In this document: positions 39,878 to 49,971 of the stretch, piece after piece
Layout of the letters: each line of letters starts with the position of its first letter
Position numbering within the stretch: position 1 is the first letter of the stretch
Assembly: GCA_019096065.1 (NCBI GenBank)
Contig: JAGUCH010000008.1
Coordinates: forward strand, 4,283,001-4,347,000
Source of the DNA: Paracyclopina nana
Lineage: Eukaryota; Arthropoda; Copepoda; Cyclopoida; Cyclopettidae
Length of the DNA stretch: 64,000 nt
Direction: 5' to 3'
Notes under the pieces: model-generated
The model's input: only the letters and a program-made list of their open reading frames with translations
Databases searched by the model: none
What the model was told of the DNA's origin: nothing
Made by a program: the position numbers and the translations under genes

Positions 39878-40691
39878 AACCGATAACAACCGCAACCATG
39901 CTACGATCAAAGACGCGGAAGATAATGAGCCTAAGTTACCTAATGCATTGATTAAATTATTACGGAACTGATTTGATTATTTATTACTTTTTGTCTTACT
40001 AGCTTTCTTTTTTATTGTAATCAAGGCAACCAATGTTATATGAATTAGTAGTAGCTTTCTTTCCAAGCCTTTTCTTTTAGTAGACTAATCTCTCTTTTTG
40101 CAGTGCTCACAATTTTTCTTTTTAGGATCTGCAAAATAATGGTTAATTAAGGCCATGTTCAACTGGTAATGTAGCGTCTCATTATCGCACGATATTGAAT
40201 TTGAAATACTTTTTTTGCACCTGAACATCGTACGAAGCTTATTCGTCGTCATAGTACTAGGTGTACCCTGCCTCAAGTGCAATAAGTAGCTCATTCTTCA
40301 ATATAACGCTAAAAATGAGAAAGCTTTATCGAAATCGACCTTTAACTGATTAACCTTTGGACAGCAAACATCTGCCCCATTTTTAATATTACTTAGTTTT
40401 AGCTTTCAGTCTTCAGCTTTCACAGATAACGCAATTTTACTCCTGAGTAACGTATGTTGCCAAAAGGAAGCATATACAGTGCCTCTTTTCCACAGCCAAT
40501 TTTATGTAGTCGTAGCCATTTTGGAGGATTTTTTAAGCAATCTCATGCGTATCCGTTCGTACTTTTCATGACTCGTAGCTATAGATCACCAGCTTAATCT
40601 TCTAAATCCGTTTTCAATAAACAAAACAAATAGGATCGAACGTTCTTCTTACGAAGTACTTTGTGCTATATGCACCATCTCTGTTTCACAG

Positions 40692-40779
40692 AAGCAGCAA
40701 AGCATAAGCCCAAACCTGGCATGGACTATCTTCTAGGTATCTTCTTTTGCGTACCAGCAGCATTTGCAGCATGTATCAG
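40692..40779 (+). other. Isolated exon-like segment
   Basis: It follows a good acceptor (CTCTGTTTCACAG) and ends before GTGTTC. One frame reads EAAKHKPKPGMDYLLGIFFC and continues into a short hydrophobic span. No partner exon was found, so this may be chance. Confidence 0.15.
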
Positions 40780-42049
40780 GTGTTCCCGTGAAAAGGTGAA
40801 ATATGTCGTTTGGTTGAAACAGAGCCATTTCCATATTTCTTCTTGCAAACTGACAAGTATTTCCTACGTTATATTCCATCATTTAGATTTTTCAATTCTA
40901 CGTCGTGAAAGAATTGCCATTTCAAAGTTTGATCAAATACAGAGACATAAAGCACTGAAAACTTCAACTAAACTTCACTTCTGCCATAGGAAAAAATGGA
41001 TAAACTCAGGTAGATAGAATATTGAGGACATTTCTGGAAAGAAAGTTAGGAGCCTGCCGAGGAAACTCCTGCGTTTGACCAGCTAGCAATCTCTTTCAAA
41101 GCATTAGAAAAATGTAGTGGTTGACTTCAAAGCTCTACGCTGGCACACTGGTAGGCTTCTAATCTTCGTAAATATTAAAACAGCCTTGAATGGTGAGCTG
41201 AGATTGCTACTAAAATGGATTTCTTCTGCATCAAGCGCACTAAAGCTAGGATATTACACTCATGTTTATATTTTGAATTCCCATTTGGCACATTGATCTC
41301 ATTCTGGCAATCGTGTCAGTTGATGGTTGCATAACTTCTCTGGAGGCCAAAGGCTCCCTTTTTTCATCTCTAGCTGCTTTGGTAGAATTTTCTGAGCCTA
41401 AATAGTGCGCCATTAAACGCAATACAAGAAAGCCGTCATAAGTGTGCTCAATTTAAATTAGGTATCTAAAAGAAGAGTTATTGTGAAGACGACAATTTCT
41501 GCCAAATTGCGCCAATTTCTGCCAAATTGCGCCAATTTATATCAAATGGTTTAAATGACAAAGATGAGTTTTACTGCAGCTTGGCTTACTACCTAAATCG
41601 TTTTCGTGGCTTCTGAGAAAACTGGTAGAATTCAGCATAATTTTCCCTAACAGCCTTCATCACTTTCAAATAGTTACCTCATTTTCTATGAGCTGAAGAG
41701 TTCCTTGTTACGAATTGATCGACTTAGTATAGCATACGATTCTGAGAAACCATGAGTACGGATAAGTGGGAAAATCCCTGTGAAAATTAGTAGCATTTCT
41801 TAAGCGGAACATTTAGGTTTTTGTCACAAAACCTTTTACGACAGAGCTTAGAGAGCAAGAAGTAGCATTTTAATTCATGAATTTATGTTGACTTTTTGAA
41901 GTATTTTTCATTCAGTTGTTTCTGACAAAAGGTATTTACAACCTACTAAAAGTGAATTTTGAGCACGTATCGTTACGGGAGAGCATAACTTATGCCTATA
42001 AGCCATTGCTTTTTTTAGAGCACTTTAAAAACCTTTTTTGGGGAAACAT

Positions 42050-42280
42050 TTTTTGTCCGAAAATCTAGTTGTAAAATCTCCGAAAAGTTGAGTAGTTTTA
42101 TCTCCGAAAAGTCGAGTGGCACTATGTCCGACCAATTATGCACAGTTGTAAAATGTCCGAACTCGCCTAGTTGTACTATCTCCGAAATGTTTTGCCTAGT
42201 TGTACTACCTCCGAAATAATTTGTTCAGTAGTAAAATGTCCAAACCCTTCTAGTTGTATTATCTCCGAATTCAGTTCACC
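42050..42280 (+). repeat. Diverged tandem monomer array, left arm of element A
   Basis: Seven or so copies alternate AGTTGTAAAATGTCCGAA and AGTTGTACTATCTCCGAAAT types. The inverted counterpart sits at 49610-49715. Confidence 0.75.
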
Positions 42281-43640
42281 AGATATGCCTTTTATGGGGT
42301 GAAATCAATATCAAGAACTTTATTAAAAATAACTTTTGCCAACAAATCATATATATCCTCTCCTTGATAGATGAATATCATCCTTAAATAAGCTTTCTCT
42401 CTCAAACAAATAATAAACTGGGATGAAGAAGACATCAAAAAATTGTCTGCATTTATGTTGGAGCCCAACTACAGTTATTTTACACCTTGAATATTTAAAT
42501 TCATAATAAACTTAATTTACTTTCAATGTTGAATACGGTAACCTTTCAAGCATCCCCACCAGAATTTTTGAAAAATAATGTTAAGTTAAGGTGCCGTTAT
42601 TCTACAGTTAACTTTGAACTGCACCAAATGGTCATGAAACCTAACTTTATTTAGTCATTACATAACCATTTATGAGGAAACTTCAATTAACAGTTTCTAA
42701 CTTTTAAATTACTGTAGTTATATTTAAATTACATAACAGTTGAAATAAACTCTTATACAGCCATTATGAACTGTCATATGAATTTTAATTATACAGCTGT
42801 CACATAACCTTCTGAAACGTTACATTAAATTATCGTTTGTAGCCCTACTTGATATAGCCTTTAAATAACTGTTACAATTGCAGTCATAACATTACAATTT
42901 TAAATGCCTGTATAATTAACTTTTTACTTACATCATGAGAAGCACCAATTTCCCCATTTCAAGACTCTTCTATAACGATTTTTTAAAATCTTAAACTGTA
43001 TTATAACTGCTATTTTACAAATTTAACACTCAGTACGGAAACTATGTTTCTGCAACTGGAAAACTGCCTTTACTTTAATACCTTTAAGTTACAAATCAAG
43101 TCAATGAAACCTTAGTATAATGTTTATTTTTTGAATGCGATTTTACATAATAGTGTGGTAAGAGAAGATAACTTCAGTGCAGTTCACTTCATCTTGATCC
43201 TCTTCATTTGGAAAATTGATACAGTAAGCTTACATTAAAATGAACCGTTACCTTACCATTTTTCAACAATTAATTTTTTTACATTAATTAGTGTCATAAA
43301 ATGTTAAGAGATGGCGCTATAGTGTAGACTATGATTTATGTTCATTTGCTTAATGAATCAGAGCTGAAATTGATGTCATTTTCTAAGATATGCTGTTATG
43401 ATATACTTTCATAATGAAATAATAGATCATGACTTGCTGAAAAAATATATTCTGAAGAGAATTTAAGTATATAAAATTAAAATTTCTCAAAACCTCTCTA
43501 TTTATGAAATAAGTGTTAACAAAATTTTCCTTTGAGCCTTATTTATCAAAATGAGACATGCTAATTTGAAGTATGATACTTAAGACATGATTAATTCATT
43601 TCTGAATCTTAAACATTTAATGTCTTTAATGTTTAAGAAT

Positions 43641-44300
43641 TAGTGATGGAACGAGCCGGAAATTTTCAGCTTGATCAAGCTTCAAGCTTTTTGAAAAGTG
43701 TTCGAGCGATCCCAAGCTTTTGAAAATTATTATCAAGCTTTTTCAAGCTCAAAATTTCACATTTCAAGCTTTTTTCAAGCTTTTCACTTTTTTAGAAGGG
43801 GATGGAAACTTTCAGACTATGGGGGTTATTGTGGAGCCCTGGGCTCGCATGTTGAGCAGGCAACCTGAAATTTGGCACGTGCATTCCTCTCCCCATTGCG
43901 CATGATCTTTATTAGGGGTATTTTTTGATTTTCCGTCAAATGACAGACTTCCATTTTTCTCCGCTCCCAATTAACGAAATGAACTGAATTTTCGTGTGTG
44001 ACCCTTATTTTGCTAGGGCTACAACTTTTATTTATGACTTTTTTTCAGATTCGAATTTCTAAGGGCACTTGTTTATGAGCGTTTTTCGTATTTCTGCAAT
44101 ATCCTCGGCAGGCCTCAACCAAATGCGCTGAATTTTCGTGAGTGACCCTTATTTTGCTAGGCCTGCAATTTCTAATTATGATATTTTTCGAAAAACGGCT
44201 TTTAAAAAGACTTATTTATGAGCATTTTTAGTATTTTTAGGCATCTCTGATTTACCTAAACAAAACAGAGCTGAATTGTTAAGGGTGGCTCTTATTTTTT
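43641..44300 (+). repeat. Left inverted arm of the hAT-like element
   Basis: Starts TAGTGATGGAACG, then CAAGCTT-rich repeats (43665-43790). These lead to a conserved block from GATGGAAACTTTCAGACTAT and to two copies of the 125-bp unit with CCCTTATTTTGCTAGG. Confidence 0.8.
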
Positions 44301-44639
44301 ACCAGAACATTTTTTATTAATGATTTATGATGACTGGACTGTCTTCAATTAGTTGTTTTTGAGTCATTGTCATGGCTGGTTTTTCTACTTCGTAGGCATA
44401 AACTAAGTTAATCAAAAAGATCATAGCTTTATATAAGCTTTATGTACACAAAAATAAGCAAGCTGTCATGGTCACCCTTTACTCTGAACACGCTGGATCA
44501 CCCGCTGCAGGTGAAAGGGGGTACCCGCTATGGCACCTTGCGGGAATACAAGCCGGCAGTGGCTACCGCCCCTGCCACGCCCTCTCCTCAGCTGCAAGCC
44601 ATCCAGCCCATGGAGCACCCGCCAGGATTGCCTCCCTGA

Positions 44640-45115
44640 GGCTACTCGAATACTCGCAAACTCCTTCGCATGTTCATGGGCAAGGCTAACTACTACCTTG
44701 CCTTCATTGAAAAGTATCAACACATTGTCGCCCCGCTGACAGTGCGACTGTCCAAGGATGACGGCACCTCCAACACGCAGCCCTTCTAGCCCTCTCAAGA
44801 GTACCGAGATGCCTTTGAAGAAATCAAGAGGCGGTTGGTGTCGGCCCCGGTGCTTGCTTACCCAGACTTTGCATCTCCGAATCCATTTATCTTGGACACC
44901 GACTTCTCCCAAGAGAATCGAGCTGTGGGAGCATTCCTGTCCCAAGTGCAGGAAGGCAAAGAGCATGTCATCCTGTACGGAGCCAAGAAGTTGACCCCGG
45001 CCCAGTGCAACTACTCCGCCAATCAAGGGGAACTGGTCACCGTAATTATCTTCATCAAGCAATTTAAGTACTACTTGCAGGATCAACGGTTCATCCTCCG
45101 GACTGATCACCGGCC
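44640..45115 (+). pseudogene. Reverse transcriptase thumb / RNase H remnant
   Basis: Translation shows the gypsy connection segment (RMFMGKANYYLAFIEK), followed after an in-frame stop near 44788 by FEEIKRRLVSAPVLAYPDF and the RNase H start FILDTDFSQ. ILYGAKKLTPAQCNYSANQG and ILRTDHR follow. The stop and a frameshift near 45110-45120 break it. The RT catalytic palm is absent. RNase H normally degrades the RNA of the RNA-DNA hybrid during reverse transcription; this copy cannot. Confidence 0.8.
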
Positions 45116-46948
45116 TTGCTATGGATCCGCTCCATGGAGGCTCCGACTGGCATGCTGGCCAGGTGGCTTGACACCATCTCGAACTACGACTTTGAAGTCG
45201 TTCACCGGGCAGGCACCAAGCACGGCAATGCTGACTCCCTCAGCCGGGCACCACACCTCGATTGCACCGGCGACCACATCAGCGCCGAAGTCTCCGACGA
45301 CGACTTCTTCCGCGTGGCCAGCCTGAAGCTCATTCCCACCAGGCCAGAGTTATGGGCAGAAGCCCAAGAGGAAGACGACGATCTGATGACGCTTCGCCAA
45401 CTGGTGCGGCTCCAGCAGGCACCCTCGAGAGCCCACCTCGACGCAGCTTCGGCCCGAGGCCGAGTCCTCTTGGAGCAGTTTGACAGCCTATGTCTAGACC
45501 AGCAGAGGGCCCTCCGGCTATGCAGCCCCCAAGGTGGGTCCTCGACCCGGCTTGTTGTCCCTCGCAAATGGGAAGAAGCCAGCTTGCGGCATGTACACGA
45601 GACCTTAGGGCATCAAGGTCGAGACAGCTTAATCCATCAGGTGGCCCAGCACTTCTATTTCCCCAACATGGCTAAAACGGCCAATGAGGTCGTCAAGTCT
45701 TGCCTGCTATGCCAGAAGACGAAGCCAGCCGTCCCAGGTCAGCGACACACGCTCGTATCACATCATGCAGGGTTCCCGTTCCAGATTCTTTGCCTTGATT
45801 ATGTGGGGCGCAAGTCTCCCCGCTGTGAGGACGAACTGAGTGAAGTCTACCGGGGACCTAAGGTGCTCTACCCCCATCAAAATGCCACTAGCTTGTTGGG
45901 AGGAACTGGGCACCTTGGCGACCTCCTCCTGCTAGCCCATGAGGAAGAGTCCCGATTTGCCGGATTTGTCCTCAAGGGCGTGCAGTCGATGTGCCAGCGG
46001 AAGCTATTCACCACACAGTTGAGAGACTTCGCGATCCTGCTGGTCGGACCTGGAGAAGGGCCCCTTCAGGCTAAGTATCTGCATCCGGAAGACATGGACG
46101 GGGCCAATATCCAGACCCAGCTGGCATTCGTTCACTCTCAACATGCCTTGCACATCCTGGACCGGTTCAAGTTTCTGCAGGAATTGATATGTAAGAACGA
46201 GCGTGCAATTCTCCACTCTAAGTTGCAGAGCATGGCATCGGGGTCTTCATCGTATGCTACCCTGGACAGTCACAGGCCAGATCACCTCGTCACAAAGGCC
46301 GGAGCTGTGGCCTATGTGACCTCATGCTACCCGGTGCAGGCGGTCACCCGGTCCATCGACAACTGCACCCAAGAGATCCCGGTACTGGTGAACAACGTGA
46401 CTCGCTTCACGGACCCGCTGTCGTTCATCTTGACGGACCGGCCTAGCATCGTGCCGTGCGACTCCATCACGCCCATCAAATGGCGCATACACAACCAGTG
46501 GATGTGTGCCACGCCCCAAATTCACGCCTGCATCGCGCCAGCCCAGCTCAACCCCATGTCGGATGCTGCTCCTTGTGACCATCAGTACGACATCAGCCGT
46601 GGACTGGGTGGTGGTGTTTTCTCAGCCAAACAGCGGGTCAACTACATCTTATACCTTCACCTCTTCAGCAGCCGGGAAGCAGTAGTCAACACGATCACCA
46701 GCAACGTGCTGCACAACTCGTTCATCACCGGCAGCCGCTCCACCACCTTCTGGTCTCAGGAGGACATCGATCAGATGGTCGACCATGTGGGAAGTGCCAT
46801 CATCCCCTTCTTCAGCACGGTAGGAAAGTACTACTCGTACTTCACTGGATTCCTCATCACAGTGGGCCTTCTGAAATTGATCCTTGGAGCCATGCTGCGC
46901 ATGGTGATCTTATACCGCCGGCGTGGCTTCGGGTGGTGGATGTTGTAG
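45116..46948 (+). CDS. Chimeric retroelement ORF: RNase H end, integrase zinc finger, envelope-like region
   Basis: An uninterrupted 610-codon frame. Residues 1-50 are the RNase H tail (ARWLDTISNYDFEVVHRAGT and NADSLSR). Residues about 155-200 are an integrase H2C2 zinc-binding domain (HVHETLGH and CLLCQKTKP). The integrase core begins (FQILCLDYVG) but stops there: from about residue 240 the frame passes into an unrelated region of about 370 residues. That region has cysteines, N-glycosylation sequons and a membrane-spanning C-terminus followed by a short basic tail, the layout of a viral-type envelope glycoprotein. The deletion joins the two parts in frame, which is why the frame stays open. 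The envelope lineage (errantivirus, chuvirus-like or other) cannot be told here. It is not expected to work as an integrase or as a complete envelope precursor. Confidence 0.65.
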   Translation: MLWIRSMEAPTGMLARWLDTISNYDFEVVHRAGTKHGNADSLSRAPHLDCTGDHISAEVSDDDFFRVASLKLIPTRPELWAEAQEEDDDLMTLRQLVRLQQAPSRAHLDAASARGRVLLEQFDSLCLDQQRALRLCSPQGGSSTRLVVPRKWEEASLRHVHETLGHQGRDSLIHQVAQHFYFPNMAKTANEVVKSCLLCQKTKPAVPGQRHTLVSHHAGFPFQILCLDYVGRKSPRCEDELSEVYRGPKVLYPHQNATSLLGGTGHLGDLLLLAHEEESRFAGFVLKGVQSMCQRKLFTTQLRDFAILLVGPGEGPLQAKYLHPEDMDGANIQTQLAFVHSQHALHILDRFKFLQELICKNERAILHSKLQSMASGSSSYATLDSHRPDHLVTKAGAVAYVTSCYPVQAVTRSIDNCTQEIPVLVNNVTRFTDPLSFILTDRPSIVPCDSITPIKWRIHNQWMCATPQIHACIAPAQLNPMSDAAPCDHQYDISRGLGGGVFSAKQRVNYILYLHLFSSREAVVNTITSNVLHNSFITGSRSTTFWSQEDIDQMVDHVGSAIIPFFSTVGKYYSYFTGFLITVGLLKLILGAMLRMVILYRRRGFGWWML

Positions 46949-47042
46949 GCGGTTTGGCACACGGCCTTCTTTTTGGTGGAGATGCCTTGGAGGATGGTGA
47001 CTAATTTGGGGCAAGATCAGATCCTCTTCCCTGGAGGCGACA

Positions 47043-47474
47043 GTGACGATGAGCGGCCCTCCAGGCGAGGACGTCGCCACCCCGGGGGCGGGACCACTCA
47101 GGCCTTCCGGCTGGCCAACTTGGGCAGCTCCGATGAGACCCGGCCCGGCGGGAGACGGGGAGGCTGATGCTGCACCGGGCAGCCGCCGAGGCCTGCGCCA
47201 ACGACTACGCGAGACACTGTTCCAGGAACACGACTCAGTCTACAAGAACCTACAAGCCCAAGTGGATGTGCTGGCTCGACAGAACGAATCGATGCACAAC
47301 TATCTTATGACGGTCCTGCCCGCTGCCACGGTGCCTTCGGCCACGTCGACGCCCTTGAAACCGTTCCCTGAAGTTGAGGCCGCGGGAGCACCCGCAATCT
47401 CCCCGGTTCGGCCTGCTACGCCCAGGCAAAGGATCGTGGGCCCCCGTCGTGAGGACACAACAACCCCTCAGTAG
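47043..47474 (+). CDS. Pro/Arg-rich retroelement ORF of unknown function
   Basis: 143 codons between the envelope-like ORF and the LTR. It is rich in Pro, Gly and Arg, with one amphipathic coiled-coil-like stretch (FQEHDSVYKNLQAQVDVLAR). Its stop lies within the purine tract that precedes the LTR. It may be a relic of an accessory gene or a displaced gag segment. Most of its openness may reflect the high GC content. Confidence 0.35.
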   Translation: MTMSGPPGEDVATPGAGPLRPSGWPTWAAPMRPGPAGDGEADAAPGSRRGLRQRLRETLFQEHDSVYKNLQAQVDVLARQNESMHNYLMTVLPAATVPSATSTPLKPFPEVEAAGAPAISPVRPATPRQRIVGPRREDTTTPQ

Positions 47475-47482
47475 GGGGAAGT

Positions 47483-47684
47483 TGTAGCAGGAACACGGGT
47501 AGACGGGTATGCTCGCAGGCGTGCAGTGGGTGCAACGTCCCGGTGAAACTAATTGTACAGAATCAGTAAATATACAGACGGGTTTGAGTAAACACCTCGA
47601 CTAGTTATTCTATCGTATTCTTCACCCGCTGTGAGCGGAGAGGCGCGTGTGTCACCCTCGTGGGGTCTATGCGAACCTCCTACA
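47483..47684 (+). repeat. Solo 3' LTR of the retroelement
   Basis: 202 bp bounded by TGTAGCAG and CTCCTACA (short TG...CA inverted ends). It is preceded by a polypurine tract, GTAGGGGGAAGT. No second copy occurs in the window. Confidence 0.75.
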
Positions 47685-48169
47685 TAACAATGATGATTGT
47701 CCTTTCCTTTATAGATGATCACCACATAAACGTGTAATATTTCTATTTTATAGGTGCAATGACACACTGTGTAGTAAAACCTACACAGTGGAAATTGCGG
47801 TGAGCGTGATATCCATGCTTTGCTTAATTACAATTTTAGGGGCACTGGTGGCAAAGTTTAAGACTGTTAACTCTTTTCTTTTAGTCCATTATTTGCCAGA
47901 ATTGGCAGGTTCTGCCAAAAGAAAAAGGAGGAAGAGGCCGACCCTGAACTTGGAGACACCTCTGAGGCAGCCCCCTACCATTATTGTGGCATAATGTAAA
48001 GTCATTGTTGGACACTATATTTGGCTTTAAACTCAAAATTAACTGTATTATTCCCAAAAATTATCTGTGATATTTTTAAATAAAATTACCTGTGATATTG
48101 AAAAACTTGTAGTAGCTCCTTTAAAAGAACTTGCTTCCAACACTATTGAGCAGAAATTAAAGGAAGAAC
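47685..48169. other. Inner hAT region with a small open frame and hairpin
   Basis: AT-rich DNA right of the LTR. A perfect 10-bp stem (CACTGTGTAG / CTACACAGTG, 47765-47790) lies just before a 68-codon frame (47788-47994). That frame has a hydrophobic span and a basic KRKRRKR stretch but only a GTG start. The frame resembles no known protein and could be part of the former element interior. Confidence 0.35.
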
Positions 48170-48939
48170 TCCTTTGGATCATATCATTACCCCTAAACAA
48201 GTGCCCTTGGGAGTCCGAATCTGGAAAAAAGTCATAAATAGAAATTGCAGGCCTAGCAAAATAAGGGTCACTCACGAAAATTCAGCGCATTTGGTTGAGG
48301 CCTGCCGGAGATATGGCAAAAATACGAAAAACACTCATAAACAAGTGCCCTTAGAAATTCGAATCTGAAAAGAAGTCATAAATAAAAGTTGTAGCCCTAG
48401 CAAAATAAGGGTCACACATGAAAATTCAGTTCATTTCGTTAATTGGGAGCGGAGAAAAATGGAAGTCTGTCATTTGACGGAAAATCAAAAAATACCGCTA
48501 ATAAAGATCATGCGCAATGGGGAGAGGAATGCACGTGCCAAATTTCAGGTTGCCTGCTCAACATGCGAGCCCAGGGCTCCACAATAACCCCCATAGTCTG
48601 AAAGTTTCCATCCCCTTTTAACATAAAAAATGGCGATTAGTCACCAGATTTGACAAAATTACCCAAAAAGCGCAAATAATGACAGATATAGCTTTAACTT
48701 AGATTTAAGTTCTCCCCCAAGTATTAGTTAATTTTAAAATCAGCCCTTTTTGTTTTGATTAAATATGGATTAAGTTATTTTTGGGTGTCAAGCTTTTTCA
48801 AGCTTTGCATTTTTGGGTTTCAAGCTTTTTCAAGCTTTTCAAAATTTGGTTCGAGCGATCCCAAGCTTTTTGCTTATGTAGCTCAAGCTGGGTTTCAGCT
48901 TCAAGCTTTCAAGCCAAGCTGAAACTCGTTCCATCACTA
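48170..48939 (-). repeat. Right inverted arm of the hAT-like element
   Basis: Reverse complement of the left arm, ending CGTTCCATCACTA. It includes CTAGCAAAATAAGGGTCAC twice and the block ATAGTCTGAAAGTTTCCATC. Confidence 0.8.
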
Positions 48940-49609
48940 TTAAGAATTAAAACTTCAGAAGAAAATTAATAAGTCTTAGTCTTTCAAGCTTCAACCTTCC
49001 TTTTAGCATTAACTTACCATTATATCTCAATTGGAAAAAACCATCTTTTTGAGCAGCTTCAAGCTTGAGCTGATTCCTGCCCATATATGCTAACAACATA
49101 ACTTTACAGTTATAATATATATAATTTTATAATACACTATGTAACTTTTTAGCTACAATCAATGGTTGAATAATGTCACAAATTATCTTTAAAGAAAAAG
49201 TTTCAAAATGTTTATGTAATGCTTGTGTAACGAATTTGCAAAATAAATTTGAAAGGTCTGTTTAATGCCAGTTTTATGGTTCAAATTATGACTGATTAAA
49301 GGTAGTTTAACTTAACGTTAAATCTTCAAATTTTGGCTTATTTGTTACTGTTGCTGTAGTAGCATGGTATTTAACGGGACATCAAACGTTAAGTCATATA
49401 GCCTTAATATACACTTATCGTTCTGGTGGGGATTGAAGCATGCTCAAGAATTCGTACGAAATAGCCAACAACTTTATCAGGAGAGAACTTATTTTGGTGC
49501 TGAGAATGTGTCTTTTAAGCTTTTCAGCCATATGAAAAGTGCTAATGGTAAACTGTAAAGCCATGAAAAAAGACTCATTCAAGGCTAAGGCATCAATTAT
49601 ATTGTGTTT

Positions 49610-49715
49610 TCGGAGCAAATACAACTAGGCAGAAAATTTCGAAGAAATTACAACTAGATTTTTCGATGATAGTACAACTAGAAAGATTTAGTCGGAGATA
49701 GTATACTACCTGTCA
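49610..49715 (-). repeat. Diverged tandem monomer array, right arm of element A
   Basis: Three to four copies of ACAACTAG followed by a CGA-containing spacer, the inverted counterpart of the left array (42050-42280). Confidence 0.7.
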
Positions 49716-49724
49716 CTAAAAATA

Positions 49725-49876
49725 GCCCGGTTCCAACAAGGAAAATCAGCATAGTCAGGAGACCTAACTTGACTTTTCAGCATAGTCAGGTCACAGCTAG
49801 CTCGCGCGCTCAGCTCGACCTGACTTAACTGGTTTACCGTACTGCACTATGCTGATATCCCGTGTTGGAACCGGGC
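49725..49876. mobile_element. 152-bp MITE inserted in the right arm of element A
   Basis: Terminal inverted repeats GCCCGGTTCCAAC / GTTGGAACCGGGC with TA on each side (49723-49724, 49877-49878). Inside are two direct copies of CAGCATAGTCAGG and a CTAGCTCGCGCGC core. It fits a Tc1/mariner-type nonautonomous element. Confidence 0.8.
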
Positions 49877-49971
49877 TAATGAGTCGGACTTAAAACGACT
49901 GTGCAAATCTTTTCGATTAAAGTACATCTATACCGCAAATTTTCGGACAAAATGATGGCACCCCCTTTTTT

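Larger units (their letters stand above)
36439..42039. other. 5.6 kb without a convincing gene
   Basis: AT-rich DNA with only short relics. These are a 22-bp direct duplication (38582-38625), a 13-bp perfect stem at 39841-39877 and a 20-bp direct duplication near 41493-41539. One isolated exon-like segment lies at 40692-40779. A more GC-rich patch near 37318-37555 is open on both strands but matches nothing I know. No exon chain could be built. Confidence 0.4.
44470..47684 (+). mobile_element. 5'-truncated Ty3/gypsy-like retroelement with envelope-like ORF
   Basis: The block is sharply GC-rich compared with its AT-rich surroundings. It contains in order a short gag-like piece, an RT thumb/connection and RNase H remnant, an integrase zinc-binding region, an envelope-like region, a Pro-rich ORF, a purine tract and one LTR. 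There is no 5' LTR, most of gag, protease and the RT palm are missing, and the integrase core is cut short. It is therefore a dead copy. It lies inside the hAT-like element. Confidence 0.8.
43641..48939. mobile_element. hAT-like element with long inverted repeats (inner layer)
   Basis: It is flanked by the perfect 8-bp direct repeat TTAAGAAT (43633-43640 and 48940-48947). The ends are TAGTGATGGAACGAG and CTCGTTCCATCACTA, like hAT-type termini. Subterminal CAAGCTTTTTCAAGCTT repeats occur in both arms. Further in, both arms carry an inverted copy of a 125-bp unit (TTTTCGTGTGTGACCCTTATTTTGCTAG) repeated two to three times, at 43970-44300 and 48180-48450. Arm identity is high over 43803-44050 against 48360-48615. 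No hAT transposase remains. The interior is occupied by a truncated GC-rich retroelement (44470-47684). Confidence 0.82.
42040..49963. mobile_element. Large foldback element A (outer layer)
   Basis: It is flanked by the 8-bp direct repeat CCTTTTTT (42032-42039 and 49964-49971). The left end is GGGGAAACATTTTTTGTCCG. The right end, read inward, is GGGTGCCATCATTTTGTCCG. The outer arms are diverged tandem copies of a roughly 20-30-bp monomer (TAGTTGTACTATCTCCGAAA type), at about 42050-42280 on the left and in inverted orientation at 49610-49715 on the right. Homology between the arms continues inward (for example CATCCCCACCAGAA / TTCTGGTGGGGATTG near 42552 and 49425). The element has been expanded to 7.9 kb by a hAT-like insertion (43641-48939), and the right arm by a small MITE (49725-49876). 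No transposase was recognised. Confidence 0.82.

Noticed and set aside
44472-45110. 212-codon minus-strand frame
   Set aside because: Antisense shadow of the retroelement RT/RNase H region in a GC-rich block.
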